Both the position numbers and the translations under genes were made by a program. This document shows, piece by piece, positions 11,565 through 21,835 of a stretch of DNA of 64,000 nucleotides. The notes beneath the pieces were generated by a model. It was given only the letters and a program-made list of their open reading frames with translations. It was not told where the DNA came from and searched no databases. The stretch is from Catenovulum sp. 2E275 (GTDB lineage: Bacteria; Pseudomonadota; Gammaproteobacteria; Enterobacterales; Alteromonadaceae): positions 1 through 64,000 of the forward strand of contig NZ_JAOPFU010000018.1 in NCBI RefSeq assembly GCF_025515275.1, written 5' to 3'. How positions within the stretch are numbered: the stretch's first letter is position 1; every line of letters begins with the position of its first letter.

Positions 11565-13210
11565 TTATCACTCCCAGGAATTAAATCTGAGTGTTTATCA
11601 GCCCCAAAAATAACTGAGTTCGGTTTTTGCTCAACTTTATCGGCAGCCCGCTGTACACTATTAAGCGTTGATTTTAATTTCAATAATGTATTATTTAATT
11701 CATTAGTTAACCCTGAATCAGAGGTTAAATTATTTAAACTGGTTTGTGTCGCTTCAATTAACTGATTTAATTTAACCGGCAACTCGTTTAATGCCTCTGA
11801 GCCAACAAAATTATCAGTTGACTGCACCAGCTTATTTAAACTGTTAACCGTTTGCTCCAACGAGCTAACGGTTTTATTCACCCCAGCCAAAGTTTGGTTA
11901 ATTTGTTCAACACTTTGTTCAAGTGGCAATTGATTCAGCTTATGTGTAAAAGCTGTCATATTTGATATTAAACTATCTAAATCATCCGCAGTGGTTGGAA
12001 TACTGTGATAACGCCCAACTTTTTGCATTGTGCCGGCGGCCAGATCTGGATAAAAATCTAACTGAATAAAACTTTGCCCTGTTACCAAACTTCCAGTTTT
12101 TAGTGCAGCTTTTAAACCTCGATTAATGTGGGTTCTAAGTAGTTTGGTTAATTTATCGGCCGATTTAGGACCATCTTCATCTATCATTCTGCCCGGATCT
12201 ATTCTAATTAAAACCGGTACTTTAGGGTTTTGTGCTTGCTCAAACTGCTCTTTTGGCAAATATTTAAAATCAATATCAATTACGCTACCAACTTTAATGC
12301 CTCGATATTCAACCACTTCACCCACATTGAGCCCTCTAACTGAACGGTCAAACAATAGTAAATAATCAGCTGAATATTGATACGGATGCTTATCAATAGA
12401 TTGTCTGTCTGCATATAAGGTGAATTCAGTTCCATCAACAACTTGCCGCCCGGGTTTAGCAAATTTAGGCAAGTCAAATGCTATCCCGCCAGTTAGCGTT
12501 GTTTCCATCGCATCAGTATGCATGGCAACACTTTGCGCATTGATGTGTAATGAAATTCCACTCGCATTATAAAATCGGGTATGGCTTGTAACCATTTTGT
12601 CATAAGGCGATTCAATAAATAAGCTAGTTTTAAGCTGGCTTGCGTTTAAAATTTCAATTTGTGTTACTTGTCCAACTTCAAACCCTTTAAATAGAACTGG
12701 ATCACCCGCATTTAATGACGCTGCAGAATCACTAATTAAATAAATATTTAAGCCTTTTTTATTAGCTGGTGTTAATGGAGGGTTCTCTAAGCCAATAAAA
12801 CTGGTTTTCCCAGGATAATCATTGCCCGGCTCCAGCTCTATATAGGCACCCGATAGCAAAGTCCCTAAACCGGAAATACCTTTTGAACCAACTCTGGGTT
12901 TAACCACCCAAAACTGAGAGTCTTGGCGTAACAAATCCTCAGCTTGCGATTTAATTCTCGCCAATACCCTGACAGTTTTCAGATCTTGATTAATTTCGAC
13001 CTGAGTAACGACCCCAACTTCAACATTGAGTGTTTTAATTAAAGTTCTACCAGCTTCAATCCCTTCAGCACTTTCAAAGCGTATTTCAATTTCGGTACCA
13101 CGTTGCATATAATGCTGCACAACAAACCATAGACTTACAACAATCGCTATCAGTGGAATAATCCAAACTGACGATAAACGTGTTTGCTTTTTTATAATAG
13201 GATTATTCAT
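11561..13210 (-). CDS. pqiB: intermembrane transport protein PqiB (three MCE/MlaD domains)
   Basis: Periplasm-spanning MCE protein, 549 aa. One N-terminal transmembrane helix (SSVWIIPLIAIVVSLWFVVQ) is followed by three MCE domains at roughly 40-130, 155-230 and 280-390, each with the usual Gly-Val-ExG-type turn (for example YRGIKVGSVIDIDF). The C-terminal 130 residues form a coiled coil (QINQTLAGVNKTVSSLEQ). Family members stack as hexamers and form a hollow needle between PqiA in the inner membrane and PqiC at the outer membrane. It follows the second pqiA half by 20 bp. Confidence 0.95.
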   Translation of the reverse strand: MNNPIIKKQTRLSSVWIIPLIAIVVSLWFVVQHYMQRGTEIEIRFESAEGIEAGRTLIKTLNVEVGVVTQVEINQDLKTVRVLARIKSQAEDLLRQDSQFWVVKPRVGSKGISGLGTLLSGAYIELEPGNDYPGKTSFIGLENPPLTPANKKGLNIYLISDSAASLNAGDPVLFKGFEVGQVTQIEILNASQLKTSLFIESPYDKMVTSHTRFYNASGISLHINAQSVAMHTDAMETTLTGGIAFDLPKFAKPGRQVVDGTEFTLYADRQSIDKHPYQYSADYLLLFDRSVRGLNVGEVVEYRGIKVGSVIDIDFKYLPKEQFEQAQNPKVPVLIRIDPGRMIDEDGPKSADKLTKLLRTHINRGLKAALKTGSLVTGQSFIQLDFYPDLAAGTMQKVGRYHSIPTTADDLDSLISNMTAFTHKLNQLPLEQSVEQINQTLAGVNKTVSSLEQTVNSLNKLVQSTDNFVGSEALNELPVKLNQLIEATQTSLNNLTSDSGLTNELNNTLLKLKSTLNSVQRAADKVEQKPNSVIFGADKHSDLIPGSDK

Positions 13211-13230
13211 TTTGCTCCTAAAGTTTACAT

Positions 13231-13851
13231 CTAATGATGGTCTTCATCCTGAGTATCCCAGATTAATCTAGGATCAAACGCCTCTGCTGCTAGCATGGTT
13301 GCAATAACAACACCGGCAAAAGCCAATGCAGCTATACCGGGCTCAACAATTAAAATACCGCCTAACTGTAATAAAGCCATTAAAATTGCAACCACAAAAA
13401 TATCTATCATCGACCAGCGTCCTATCAGTTCAGTGTACTTATAAATCACTGTGCGTTCTTTTTTATGTGTTTTCAGTTTAATTTTAAGAGAAAAGCATAG
13501 CCAAGCCAAAACCAAAATTTTAGCTATCGGAATCACTACACTGGCAAAAAAGATAACTAAAGCAATAAAGTAAGAACCTTGCTGCCATAACTCTATTACC
13601 CCGCCAACAATAGTATTCGGTTGACTACGTGTGAACGCAATTGTTGTCATAACAGGATATATACTGGCCGGAACATACAGAATCATAGCCGTTAATAACC
13701 AAGCTAATGTTCTCTCATAAGAGCGTCTTCTTCTAATATACACAGGCTCATCACAAGTTTCACAACGCAGAGCTGAAGTTGGATTTAAATGATGACAACA
13801 TAAACACAGCATTAGGTTGGCTGATTTTGCTGTTTTAATCTCTCGTGACAT
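13231..13851 (-). CDS. pqiA: paraquat-inducible protein A, C-terminal-half homologue
   Basis: Inner-membrane protein of the PqiA family. It has a zinc-ribbon-like N-terminus with two Cys pairs (CLCCHHLNP and CETCDEPV) and four predicted transmembrane helices. I choose ATG 13851 (MSREIKTAKS) rather than a longer frame from 13875, because this reduces overlap with the upstream gene to 40 bp. E. coli PqiA is one protein of about 417 aa with two such modules; here each module is its own gene. The pair probably assembles in the inner membrane to feed lipid to or from PqiB. Confidence 0.9.
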   Translation of the reverse strand: MSREIKTAKSANLMLCLCCHHLNPTSALRCETCDEPVYIRRRRSYERTLAWLLTAMILYVPASIYPVMTTIAFTRSQPNTIVGGVIELWQQGSYFIALVIFFASVVIPIAKILVLAWLCFSLKIKLKTHKKERTVIYKYTELIGRWSMIDIFVVAILMALLQLGGILIVEPGIAALAFAGVVIATMLAAEAFDPRLIWDTQDEDHH

Positions 13852-14453
13852 CTTACTTTTTCCAAATATTGCCAAAACCTACGTCTATCTAAATTAGCTA
13901 GGGCTGAGGATAAACAAATACTAAAACTAATATAGCCCCATAAACCAATTCCAAATTCAATATTTGCCATTGAAGCTAGCTTAGTTAAACTGGCTAAAAC
14001 AGCAACTAAATAAACATCTACCATACTCCAGCTTTTCAACTTAAAAATATAACGTGCGATCCAGCAAGTTCCAATAGGTAAACTACGCATAAATATCATT
14101 GGCCACAATATATAAACCAGACCAATTAATAAAAGGAAAGGAAGCAAAAGCACTACAAAAAAGACTAAAACAGCCAGCAACTCCTGTCCATGGTTCCAAA
14201 ATTCAAAGCTGGCTTGCCATAACAGCATTTCATTTTGTTGCCCTTGAACACCAATTGATAAAAATGGAAACGTATTGCTCAAAATAAATAAAAATATAGA
14301 TGCGATCGAAAATGATAAAGTAAACTGTAAGCTATATTTAGGCCTGTGACTTACTCTGTGTCCACAACGTGGACAAAATGCACACTCATTATGACTCAAA
14401 ACGGGGGCATTTAATAAATAATCACAATGTTCACAGGCGGTATATTGCTTCAC
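13812..14453 (-). CDS. pqiA: paraquat-inducible protein A, N-terminal-half homologue
   Basis: The 213-aa protein has an N-terminal rubredoxin-like zinc ribbon (CEHCDYLLN and CPRCGHRV) and four hydrophobic helices with the PqiA signature segments (SNTFPFLSI and WSMVDVYLVAVLASLTKL). The start codon overlaps the rssA stop by 4 bp (ATGA), and the 3' end overlaps the next pqiA-type gene by 40 bp, so the three are translationally coupled. A split PqiA is known in other Alteromonadales and need not mean a frameshift: both halves keep their own zinc ribbon. Confidence 0.9.
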   Translation of the reverse strand: MKQYTACEHCDYLLNAPVLSHNECAFCPRCGHRVSHRPKYSLQFTLSFSIASIFLFILSNTFPFLSIGVQGQQNEMLLWQASFEFWNHGQELLAVLVFFVVLLLPFLLLIGLVYILWPMIFMRSLPIGTCWIARYIFKLKSWSMVDVYLVAVLASLTKLASMANIEFGIGLWGYISFSICLSSALANLDRRRFWQYLEKVRCHERLKQQNQPT

Positions 14454-15388
14454 TTAAAAATACCCACGTATTCGTCCAATAAATGAGCCACTTGAATAAC
14501 AGAGGACTGTCCTATCTCAATTGCTTCTTCTGCTCGATTGAACTCCATAATACCAATATGTCCAACTTTAGGTTGAATTAGAATATCTGGTGGATCGGCG
14601 GCTAAACGGCTACGAGTAATGCGATTTTGCATTATATCAATTGCCCCATTTGCAACAGCCATAAAACCAGGAGTTGATGGGCCGCCAGAATTTCTCTTTT
14701 TAATGATGTTTTCAATAAAATTTTTGCTATTACCTAATAAATCTTGAAATTTATTAGGTTGCTCCTGCACTTTCTCTTCTGTCGCATCTTTATACAAAAC
14801 ATCGTGAGGATTAGTCAAAGGCTGTGGTTTTCCTGAGTTTAAGTCTATTGCGATCACATGGGTTGCTCCCATAGCGCGACATACAGAAACCGGAACAGGG
14901 TTGACAACAGCACCGTCAATCATCCAGTGCTGATTAATAAACTGCGGCGCTAAAACCCCCGGAATCGCACAAGAAGCCCGAATTGCATCTAATAAAGAGC
15001 CTTCATTAAATACATGTTCTCGCCCGGTATAAAGTTCAGTGGCAACAGCTGCAAATTCAGTAGTGCAGTCTTCAATTTTAGTTGCCCCCATAGTTGCCTT
15101 TAATTGGGAAAATAAACGTCCACCAGATACAACACCTCCCTGTCCCATTCCCCAGTCTAATAAACGAATAACTTGCCAAGTATCTAAAGTTCTCACCCAA
15201 GTTTCTAACTCTTCGAGCCTTTGAGTACAATAAGCAGCTCCAACAAGAGAACCGATTGAGCAACCCACGACTAAATCTGGCTTTAATCCCATTAAACTAA
15301 GCTGATTTAAAATACCTATTAGTGACCATCCTCTAGCGGCGCCACTACCAAGCGCAAGCCCTAGCTTAGCTTTTTTAGTTGTTTGCAT
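14450..15388 (-). CDS. rssA: patatin-like phospholipase RssA family
   Basis: Serine hydrolase of the patatin/NTE class, 312 aa. The oxyanion-hole loop GSGAARGW is at 14-21. The nucleophile elbow GCSIGS has Ser44, and the dyad aspartate lies in MIDGAVVNPVP. No signal peptide is visible, so it is cytoplasmic or on the inner face of the membrane. It heads an operon with two pqiA halves, pqiB and pqiC. This suggests a role in phospholipid turnover linked to intermembrane lipid transport; that link is inferred from position only. Confidence 0.9.
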   Translation of the reverse strand: MQTTKKAKLGLALGSGAARGWSLIGILNQLSLMGLKPDLVVGCSIGSLVGAAYCTQRLEELETWVRTLDTWQVIRLLDWGMGQGGVVSGGRLFSQLKATMGATKIEDCTTEFAAVATELYTGREHVFNEGSLLDAIRASCAIPGVLAPQFINQHWMIDGAVVNPVPVSVCRAMGATHVIAIDLNSGKPQPLTNPHDVLYKDATEEKVQEQPNKFQDLLGNSKNFIENIIKKRNSGGPSTPGFMAVANGAIDIMQNRITRSRLAADPPDILIQPKVGHIGIMEFNRAEEAIEIGQSSVIQVAHLLDEYVGIFK

Positions 15389-15604
15389 TTTTCACCCCTT
15401 ACAAAAAATTAACAAACTAAGCTCATCAAATTTTTTTATTTAACAAAACACTTGATTTAGCCAAAATAAAATTAGATTATCAATTTGTCAGCTAAAAATC
15501 TTGATATATAAGAACCAGCCTGCAAATATTTATTTATGACGTAGTCTCCTAATATATTTTTTATTAACTACAATAAAAATAAACCGCTTTACATGGAATA
15601 AAAG
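15389..15604. promoter_or_regulatory. divergent intergenic region rssA / EAL-HDOD gene
   Basis: This 216-bp AT-rich spacer must hold the promoters of the rssA-pqi operon and of the EAL-HDOD gene. I see no clear operator or hairpin. The stretch near 15449-15481 has a loose -35/-10-like arrangement on the plus strand, but it is not convincing. Confidence 0.3.
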
Positions 15605-16825
15605 ATGTTTTTTTACGCAGCAAGACAGCCTATCTTTAATAAAAATAAAGAATTATTTGCATACGAGCTTTTATTCAGAGATAGCATTATAAATGCATTC
15701 CCAAATATAGATGGTGATCAGGCTACCTCAAAGCTAATAGAAGGAAGTCAGTTTAATCTAGGGCTTGAAGATTTCACAGATCATCACCCTGCATTTATTA
15801 ATTTTTCAGATGAACTTATTATCAAAGGCTACCCTCAACTCATACCTAATGATCAGCTGGTTGTTGAGATTTTAGAAAACGCACGACCAACAAAAAAATT
15901 ATTACAAAGTGTTATTGAGCTGAAAAATGCGGGTTATAAAGTAGCTTTAGACGATTATGAGCACAACCCGGTCTGGCTTCACTTTTTTCCTTATGTCGAC
16001 ATAATTAAGGTTGATCTTAGAGCATCATCTGCTGAGCAAATATTAGAAATCAAACAAGCTGCCAGTGCTTACCCAATAGATCTATTAGCTGAAAAAGTAG
16101 AAACCTATGAAGAATTTAATGCCGCTATAGAATTAGGTTTTAAGTATTTTCAGGGATATTTTTTCAGTGAACCTGAAATGATGCAAAGTAAAGCCTTAGC
16201 ACCTTCTCAATTAAGCTTAGCTGAACTCCTATACGAATCATCTAAGCCTGAAATAGATTTAGACACTATTATTGATATTTTTCAGCGTGATGTCACGTTA
16301 TCCTTTAAATTGCTCAGATACGCAAATTCAGCCATTTTCAAACGCAGAAATGACATAGAAACCATACGACAGGCAATTGTTGTTCTTGGGCAATTAGAGC
16401 TTAAAAAGTTTTTAGCTGTATTATTTGCAGCTCAAATAAATACAACTAAACCTATTGAGCTTGTCCGATTATCTATGTCTAGAGCTAATTTTTGTGAGGC
16501 GATAGCCAAACATCATGCTCAATTGCGAGACCCTTCAACAGCTTTTTTAAGTGGGATGCTATCCGTCATTGATGCCATTTTAGATGAGCCAGTAGAAAGT
16601 GTAATGAATAAATTACCTTTATCTGAAGATATTAAAAATGCTTTGATTAATAAAAAAGGGATCATAGCTGACTATTTGAGCCTAGTAGAACATTATGAAA
16701 AAGCTCAATGGACAGAAGCTAACTTACTCATAAACAAGCTTGATTTAGAACCGGACCAAGTACCGGAGTTTTATAATACAGCTATTCAATGGGCTAGTGA
16801 GCACGCGGCAAAAATTGCTAATTAA
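15605..16825 (+). CDS. EAL-HDOD domain signalling protein
   Basis: Cytoplasmic 406-aa protein of the YuxH/CdgJ type. It has an N-terminal EAL-like domain (MFFYAARQPIFNKNKELFAYELLFRD) and a C-terminal HDOD domain (about 200-390; FQRDVTLSFKLLRYANSA). The EAL motif reads ELL, and the usual DDFG is DDYE, so c-di-GMP hydrolysis is doubtful although the C-terminal AEKVE remains. In Vibrio, CdgJ promotes motility. Two chemoreceptors and two c-di-GMP genes nearby fit a motility or surface-switch role; this is inference. Confidence 0.93.
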   Translation: MFFYAARQPIFNKNKELFAYELLFRDSIINAFPNIDGDQATSKLIEGSQFNLGLEDFTDHHPAFINFSDELIIKGYPQLIPNDQLVVEILENARPTKKLLQSVIELKNAGYKVALDDYEHNPVWLHFFPYVDIIKVDLRASSAEQILEIKQAASAYPIDLLAEKVETYEEFNAAIELGFKYFQGYFFSEPEMMQSKALAPSQLSLAELLYESSKPEIDLDTIIDIFQRDVTLSFKLLRYANSAIFKRRNDIETIRQAIVVLGQLELKKFLAVLFAAQINTTKPIELVRLSMSRANFCEAIAKHHAQLRDPSTAFLSGMLSVIDAILDEPVESVMNKLPLSEDIKNALINKKGIIADYLSLVEHYEKAQWTEANLLINKLDLEPDQVPEFYNTAIQWASEHAAKIAN

Positions 16826-16958
16826 TAAAGTAACCCTTGTTCAAACTTGTCTGGTTTGACTAGCGTTTAAAGCCGTTATTAACTATAAATTAGAGAACAA
16901 ATACAACTCTAAAAATACAGGTTTGGGTTTGTGCCTACTCTGTCAGGAGATAAGTATT

Positions 16959-18017
16959 ATGTTCCGGTTCTTTGCTTTCCTATTTTTATTGCTCTACTCC
17001 ACCTATGTAAATGCGATTAAAATTACTTTTGTCTTACCATCTTATGAAGAGCATACTTTTTGGTTTTATGTTGCTGATAATATTAGAGGAATAGCTAAGC
17101 AAACGCCTTACGAAGTCGATATTATTCACATCGCAAACAATAGATTTACTCAATTAGACGTCATTACTCGTATAGTCAACTCTGACGCCAAGCCTGACTA
17201 TTTGGTGTATCGACCATTTATCAATGCTGGTTTACATACCTTTAAATTCTTAGAAAATAAAAAAGTAAAATTTATTACTTTAGAGCAAGTACTCACTGGT
17301 AATCAAAAACTAGAGGCTGGTGGTCCGGGTGAAAAATTTAAATATTGGCTTGGAGTAATTGATTACGCTCAAACTCAAGCTGGCGAATTATTAGCGCATA
17401 CTTTGATCAAGAGCTACAGGCAAATCCTACCCGAAAAGCCAGTTTATATTACTGGCTTTAGTGGTGTTCACGATGCATTATCAGAGAATAGAAATAAAGG
17501 GTTATTAAAAACCGAGAATAAACAATTAAATATTTTTGTGAATCAAATTTTTCAAATGAATTTTGAACGAAAATTAGTTGCAGAACGTTTTGACAAAGTA
17601 GTTGAGCGTTATCCAAATACCAATACTTATTGGTGTGCCAGTGCCCAGATGGCATTAGAAACCCTACACCAGTTAAAAAAACATCCACTACATGCTAATC
17701 ATTATATTTCCATTGGTGGCTTTGATTGGTTACCAGAAGCAATAGAAAAAGTCGAGAGTGGTGAATTAACAGCTCTAGTTGGTGGCGCATTTTTAATGGG
17801 TAGTAAAGCCTTACAATATATTTATTATTACGAGAACGGTATCAACAAATTTACTCAAAGTGAAACCATACCCTTTGAATTAATTATCCAAGATAATGCA
17901 TCTGCTTATTTAGATTTTATTAAAAATAAAAAGTGGAGAACAGCAGATTATTCGCCTTATTTAAAGGCTGAACAACCAAAACCTTTAACCGTTGAATCTT
18001 TAATTAACCATTTTTAG
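16959..18017 (+). CDS. periplasmic ligand-binding protein (type 1 PBP / sugar-binding-like), orphan
   Basis: This product has a signal peptide (MFRFFAFLFLLLYSTYVNA) and then a two-lobe type 1 periplasmic-binding fold. Recognisable parts are KITFVLPSYEEHTFW at the first strand and a late YISIGGFDWLPEAIEKV segment typical of ABC sugar-binding proteins. I start it at ATG 16959, which has a good AGGAG 10 bp upstream; a frame from 16923 adds an unrelated leader. No permease or ATPase is nearby. The next gene encodes a chemoreceptor, so it may present a ligand to that receptor, as LuxP or ribose-binding protein do. The ligand is unknown. Confidence 0.8.
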   Translation: MFRFFAFLFLLLYSTYVNAIKITFVLPSYEEHTFWFYVADNIRGIAKQTPYEVDIIHIANNRFTQLDVITRIVNSDAKPDYLVYRPFINAGLHTFKFLENKKVKFITLEQVLTGNQKLEAGGPGEKFKYWLGVIDYAQTQAGELLAHTLIKSYRQILPEKPVYITGFSGVHDALSENRNKGLLKTENKQLNIFVNQIFQMNFERKLVAERFDKVVERYPNTNTYWCASAQMALETLHQLKKHPLHANHYISIGGFDWLPEAIEKVESGELTALVGGAFLMGSKALQYIYYYENGINKFTQSETIPFELIIQDNASAYLDFIKNKKWRTADYSPYLKAEQPKPLTVESLINHF

Positions 18018-18075
18018 CGTCTTTGATATTCCTTGTCTATGATTAAAATAAAACCAATAACTTGGAATGATTTAA

Positions 18076-20184
18076 ATGGAAAAACACAGCTTAAAACTAA
18101 AACTAATACTCGCTGTCGTGATTATATTTATTACCTCAATGGCTATTCTAATTTGGTTTTCAGGACGCAGCCTCAACCATAACCAAATATTTGCTGAACA
18201 AAGTATGACATCGGCTTTAACTAAACAGGCGAAGCATATTTTATCTTCGGTTAACGATTTAACTCAGCAACAAATTAGTGCCTTCCTTAATAAAGCAATC
18301 TCCTCCACTCTGGTATTAGCAAAACAGTTAGAAAACACTGCCATACAAAATTCTGGCTCCCCTCTAACCCGACAGCAAGTCAAAGATATTACACTCAGTG
18401 CATTAAAGTCTAACCCCGATATTAGTGCTATGTATGCTCAGTTTGAAGCCAATGGTTATGATAATGCTGACATTAATTATGTTAATGATCTGTCTGTTGC
18501 ATCAAATACAGGCACTCTGGACATTTATTGGGTTAGAGAAACTGATGAATTTGTTTTTTACCCCACTCAAAATGTAAATGAAAAATATTTAACCACAGCA
18601 GATGATAATGGTGTCAGAGAAGCTGAGTGGTATTTGTGCTCTTATGAATCTGTTCAACCTTGCCTGCTTGACCCTTACCTGTATCAAATTAGTGAAGGTA
18701 ATCAGGTTTTAATGACAACTTTTACTTCGCCAATAAAATATAATAATCAGTTTTTAGGGTTAGTTGGAATAGATATTAATTTACCCGTTATCCAGCAAAA
18801 ATTACAACAAATGAAAAAATCTATCTATGATGGTGCTGGTAATATCACCATTGTAAGCCAAAAAGGCTTAACTGTTGCCTCTACTTTATTTCCAAAAGCG
18901 GTTGCCAATCCACTTAAAAAATCTTCAGCCGAATTAGCAGAGTTAAGCCAAAAAACCGGTTTTTTTGAACAAAATGGTACTTGGTATGTTATTTCATCTA
19001 TAAATGTCAATCAGGTTGGCGATGTCTGGACAGCTATTATCAGTATTGATCAAAAAACCGTATTAAAACCGGCGACCGATCTTAATTTGGCGCTGGAAGA
19101 AGAAGTTAATGAGTCGGCCATTGCGCTTATTAGCATCGGGGTTTTAGCCATTGTTATTGCCGTATTATTAATTGGTTTGTTAATTCAAAGCATAGTGCGC
19201 CCAATCAAACAAGTTGCACTTAGAATGGATGAACTTTCTTCAAACGAAGGTGATTTATCACAAAGATTACCCAACCAGCAACATGCCGAATTGCAAGCAT
19301 TGGCCGAGGGCTTTAACTTATTTGTTGTTAAATTACGCGAAATGATTATCGCGATGAAAGCGCAAAAAGATACTTTATTGGATGTCTCTCATGATATTGG
19401 CGCCAACTCCAAAGCGGTTGATCACCAATCACATTTACAACAACATAAACTCGACAGTGTTGTTACTGCCATGACAGAAATGGCAGCATCCGCCACAGAA
19501 GTCGCACAGCTTGCACAAAATACCGCAGATTTAGCTCAGCAAGCCAATGTGAGCATTAGCCAAAGCCAATCAATGCTAGATAAAAATACCCAAAGCATTA
19601 ATAAATTAGATCAGGAAATGACCTTAACCACAGAGCAAGTTGGTTTAGTCTCGGCGCGAACTCAAGATATATTTGGCATCTTAACAACCATTAGAGCCAT
19701 TGCCGAGCAAACTAATTTGCTAGCGTTAAATGCGGCTATTGAAGCTGCTCGTGCTGGTGAAATGGGACGAGGGTTTGCAGTGGTTGCAGACGAAGTCAGA
19801 ACCTTAGCCGCCCGCACCCAAGAATCCACCGAAGAAGTTGATGTACTGATTAAGAACCTACAAAAAGAAGTAGAAACAGCAGTTAATCAACTTAATTTGA
19901 GCCGCACTCAAATGAAAGCGACAGTCACAGATACCCAAGCCGCATTTGAAAGTTTAGTTACCGCTGTTTCTCAGGTTCGTCAAATTGATGAAAACACCAC
20001 TCAAGTTGCCACCGCTGCTGAAGAACAAAGCATGGTGAGCGAAGATATCAGCCGTTCAATAACCGAAGTCGGCGATGCCGCAAATCAATTAGTTGAACTG
20101 GCTAAAACATCCGCTCAACTGGCTCAGCAAAGCCATTATGCAGTTGAGAGTTTAGACCAGCAACTTAACCGGCTAAAAGTGTAA
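18076..20184 (+). CDS. methyl-accepting chemotaxis protein with dCache sensor
   Basis: The 702-aa chemoreceptor has TM1 (about 7-29), a large periplasmic double Cache domain (about 35-345, with [14 protein letters not shown] and YLGLVGIDI-like strands), TM2 (about 350-373), HAMP (375-428) and a long cytoplasmic signalling hairpin. The hairpin tip is conserved ([20 protein letters not shown] and [15 protein letters not shown]). No C-terminal CheR-docking pentapeptide is seen. dCache domains usually bind amino acids, polyamines or other small molecules. It lies 58 bp after the periplasmic binding protein and is convergent with a second receptor. Confidence 0.95.
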   Translation: MEKHSLKLKLILAVVIIFITSMAILIWFSGRSLNHNQIFAEQSMTSALTKQAKHILSSVNDLTQQQISAFLNKAISSTLVLAKQLENTAIQNSGSPLTRQQVKDITLSALKSNPDISAMYAQFEANGYDNADINYVNDLSVASNTGTLDIYWVRETDEFVFYPTQNVNEKYLTTADDNGVREAEWYLCSYESVQPCLLDPYLYQISEGNQVLMTTFTSPIKYNNQFLGLVGIDINLPVIQQKLQQMKKSIYDGAGNITIVSQKGLTVASTLFPKAVANPLKKSSAELAELSQKTGFFEQNGTWYVISSINVNQVGDVWTAIISIDQKTVLKPATDLNLALEEEVNESAIALISIGVLAIVIAVLLIGLLIQSIVRPIKQVALRMDELSSNEGDLSQRLPNQQHAELQALAEGFNLFVVKLREMIIAMKAQKDTLLDVSHDIGANSKAVDHQSHLQQHKLDSVVTAMTEMAASATEVAQLAQNTADLAQQANVSISQSQSMLDKNTQSINKLDQEMTLTTEQVGLVSARTQDIFGILTTIRAIAEQTNLLALNAAIEAARAGEMGRGFAVVADEVRTLAARTQESTEEVDVLIKNLQKEVETAVNQLNLSRTQMKATVTDTQAAFESLVTAVSQVRQIDENTTQVATAAEEQSMVSEDISRSITEVGDAANQLVELAKTSAQLAQQSHYAVESLDQQLNRLKV

Positions 20185-20186
20185 AC

Positions 20187-21818
20187 TCAAGCAATCTGAA
20201 AAAAAGCGACTTGCTCTTTAGTTTTGTGACTCACTAAATTCATCTCATCACTGTATTGTTTGGTTTGTGATGCAATGGTTGCTGTTTTATCTGTCAATGT
20301 TTTTACTGTATGCATATTTTGGCTAATATCAGCCGCCACCGCACTTTGTTGCTCGGCGGCTGTGGCAATTTGTTGAGTCTGGCTATTTAATTCATTAATC
20401 ATAGTTAAAATATCAGACAAAAGCTGATTACTTTCAACTACACTCACTTGAGTTTTTGAAGCGATTTCACTGCTGTCATTCATCATATTAACTGCGTTAT
20501 CACACGCTAAACTTAATTGAGCCAGCATAGCTTCAATTTCACGCACTGAAGATTGGGAACGCTGCGCTAAATTCCTAACTTCGTCTGCAACGACTGCAAA
20601 TCCGCGACCCATTTCCCCAGCACGAGCAGCTTCAATAGCCGCATTTAATGCTAATAAGTTAGTTTGTTCGGCAATATTTCTGATCACATCTAAAATACTT
20701 TCGATTTTAGTAGATTCATCCCTTAATAAATTAACAACCTCAGATGTTTTAATTAGATTCTCAACTAAATGAACAACCGCTGCTTTGGTTAGATTAGCTG
20801 ATTCTATTCCCTGATTAGCCACTTGTGTCATTTCATCAGAAGTCAGCGCAGCCTGTGCGGTATTATCAGCAATATTTTTACTGGTGGCAGAAAACTCCTC
20901 TATTGCAGTAACCACCTGAATAGTATGCCCAGAAACATCAACCGCTGCTTGGGTAATATCCTGATTATAATTTAATAAAGTTTGGCTATTACCGTTTACA
21001 ATATGGGATGATTCATTTATCGCTGATAGAGTTTGGCTCAAATGAGTTAAACTCGAATCAAGCGCACGGCCAAGTTCTGCAACTTCATCACTTCCTTGCA
21101 ATAAACATCGATTATTCAACTCACCTTTAGCCATGGCTTGTGCCACATTTTTTACTTTTTCTATGCCCGATTTTAAGCCATTAGCAATAAAAGCACTTAA
21201 TAGCCAAGCAGCAATTAACGCAATAACAATAGAAATGTAAAACACATAATTAGCTTGCTCAATGGCTTGATTTGCTAACTGGTTTTGCTGTTCTGCTAAA
21301 ACCTGATTATCATGGCTAAAATCTGCTAAAAATGCATTAAGTTCACTATAAGCATTGATAAAATCAATAAAAGTTAAATCGTCTGCTTTATGATCAGGCA
21401 TATATTTAACCGCATCTAAAAAAATTTGAGCATTGCCCTGAAAATTGCTGATGTAATATTTGAGTTGGTGCAATTTACTCGCATCCCCTGAAAACTCAGT
21501 AGTAAATCTATCTAGTAATTTGGGAGTCGTTTCAATATCTTGTGCGATCTTAAGTTCTAAATCCGCTACCTGCTCCTTAATATCCAACAAATAAACGATT
21601 TGCAATCCGCGAATATTCACCATGAGATCAGATTGCTTAGCTTTAATTTCATCAAACAAATTCGATACTAAAAAATTTTGCTGATAAAACTGATTAAAAT
21701 TGCCCGCTATCTTGTCATTTGCCAGCTTGATAAAAGCAAGTGAGATAATAAAAATAACAGAGATGATACTAACTAAAATTAAAATTTTGGTTTTTATATT
21801 AACTTGATTCATTTGCAT
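20187..21818 (-). CDS. methyl-accepting chemotaxis protein with four-helix-type sensor
   Basis: The 543-aa chemoreceptor has TM1 ([20 protein letters not shown]), a helical periplasmic domain of about 150 residues (four-helix-bundle type, with no Cache strands visible), TM2 (YFYIS-like stretch near 195-215), HAMP and the MCP signalling domain. The conserved tip [20 protein letters not shown] is intact. Its stop codon lies only 2 bp from the stop of the convergent dCache receptor, with no terminator between them, so read-through antisense RNA is possible. The alternative start MNQVN is two codons downstream. Confidence 0.95.
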   Translation of the reverse strand: MQMNQVNIKTKILILVSIISVIFIISLAFIKLANDKIAGNFNQFYQQNFLVSNLFDEIKAKQSDLMVNIRGLQIVYLLDIKEQVADLELKIAQDIETTPKLLDRFTTEFSGDASKLHQLKYYISNFQGNAQIFLDAVKYMPDHKADDLTFIDFINAYSELNAFLADFSHDNQVLAEQQNQLANQAIEQANYVFYISIVIALIAAWLLSAFIANGLKSGIEKVKNVAQAMAKGELNNRCLLQGSDEVAELGRALDSSLTHLSQTLSAINESSHIVNGNSQTLLNYNQDITQAAVDVSGHTIQVVTAIEEFSATSKNIADNTAQAALTSDEMTQVANQGIESANLTKAAVVHLVENLIKTSEVVNLLRDESTKIESILDVIRNIAEQTNLLALNAAIEAARAGEMGRGFAVVADEVRNLAQRSQSSVREIEAMLAQLSLACDNAVNMMNDSSEIASKTQVSVVESNQLLSDILTMINELNSQTQQIATAAEQQSAVAADISQNMHTVKTLTDKTATIASQTKQYSDEMNLVSHKTKEQVAFFQIA

Positions 21819-21835
21819 GATACATCCACAGCGGT

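Noticed and set aside
13812-13875. Frameshift that split one pqiA gene
   Set aside because: The second half has its own ATG and its own N-terminal zinc ribbon, and split PqiA is common in related bacteria.
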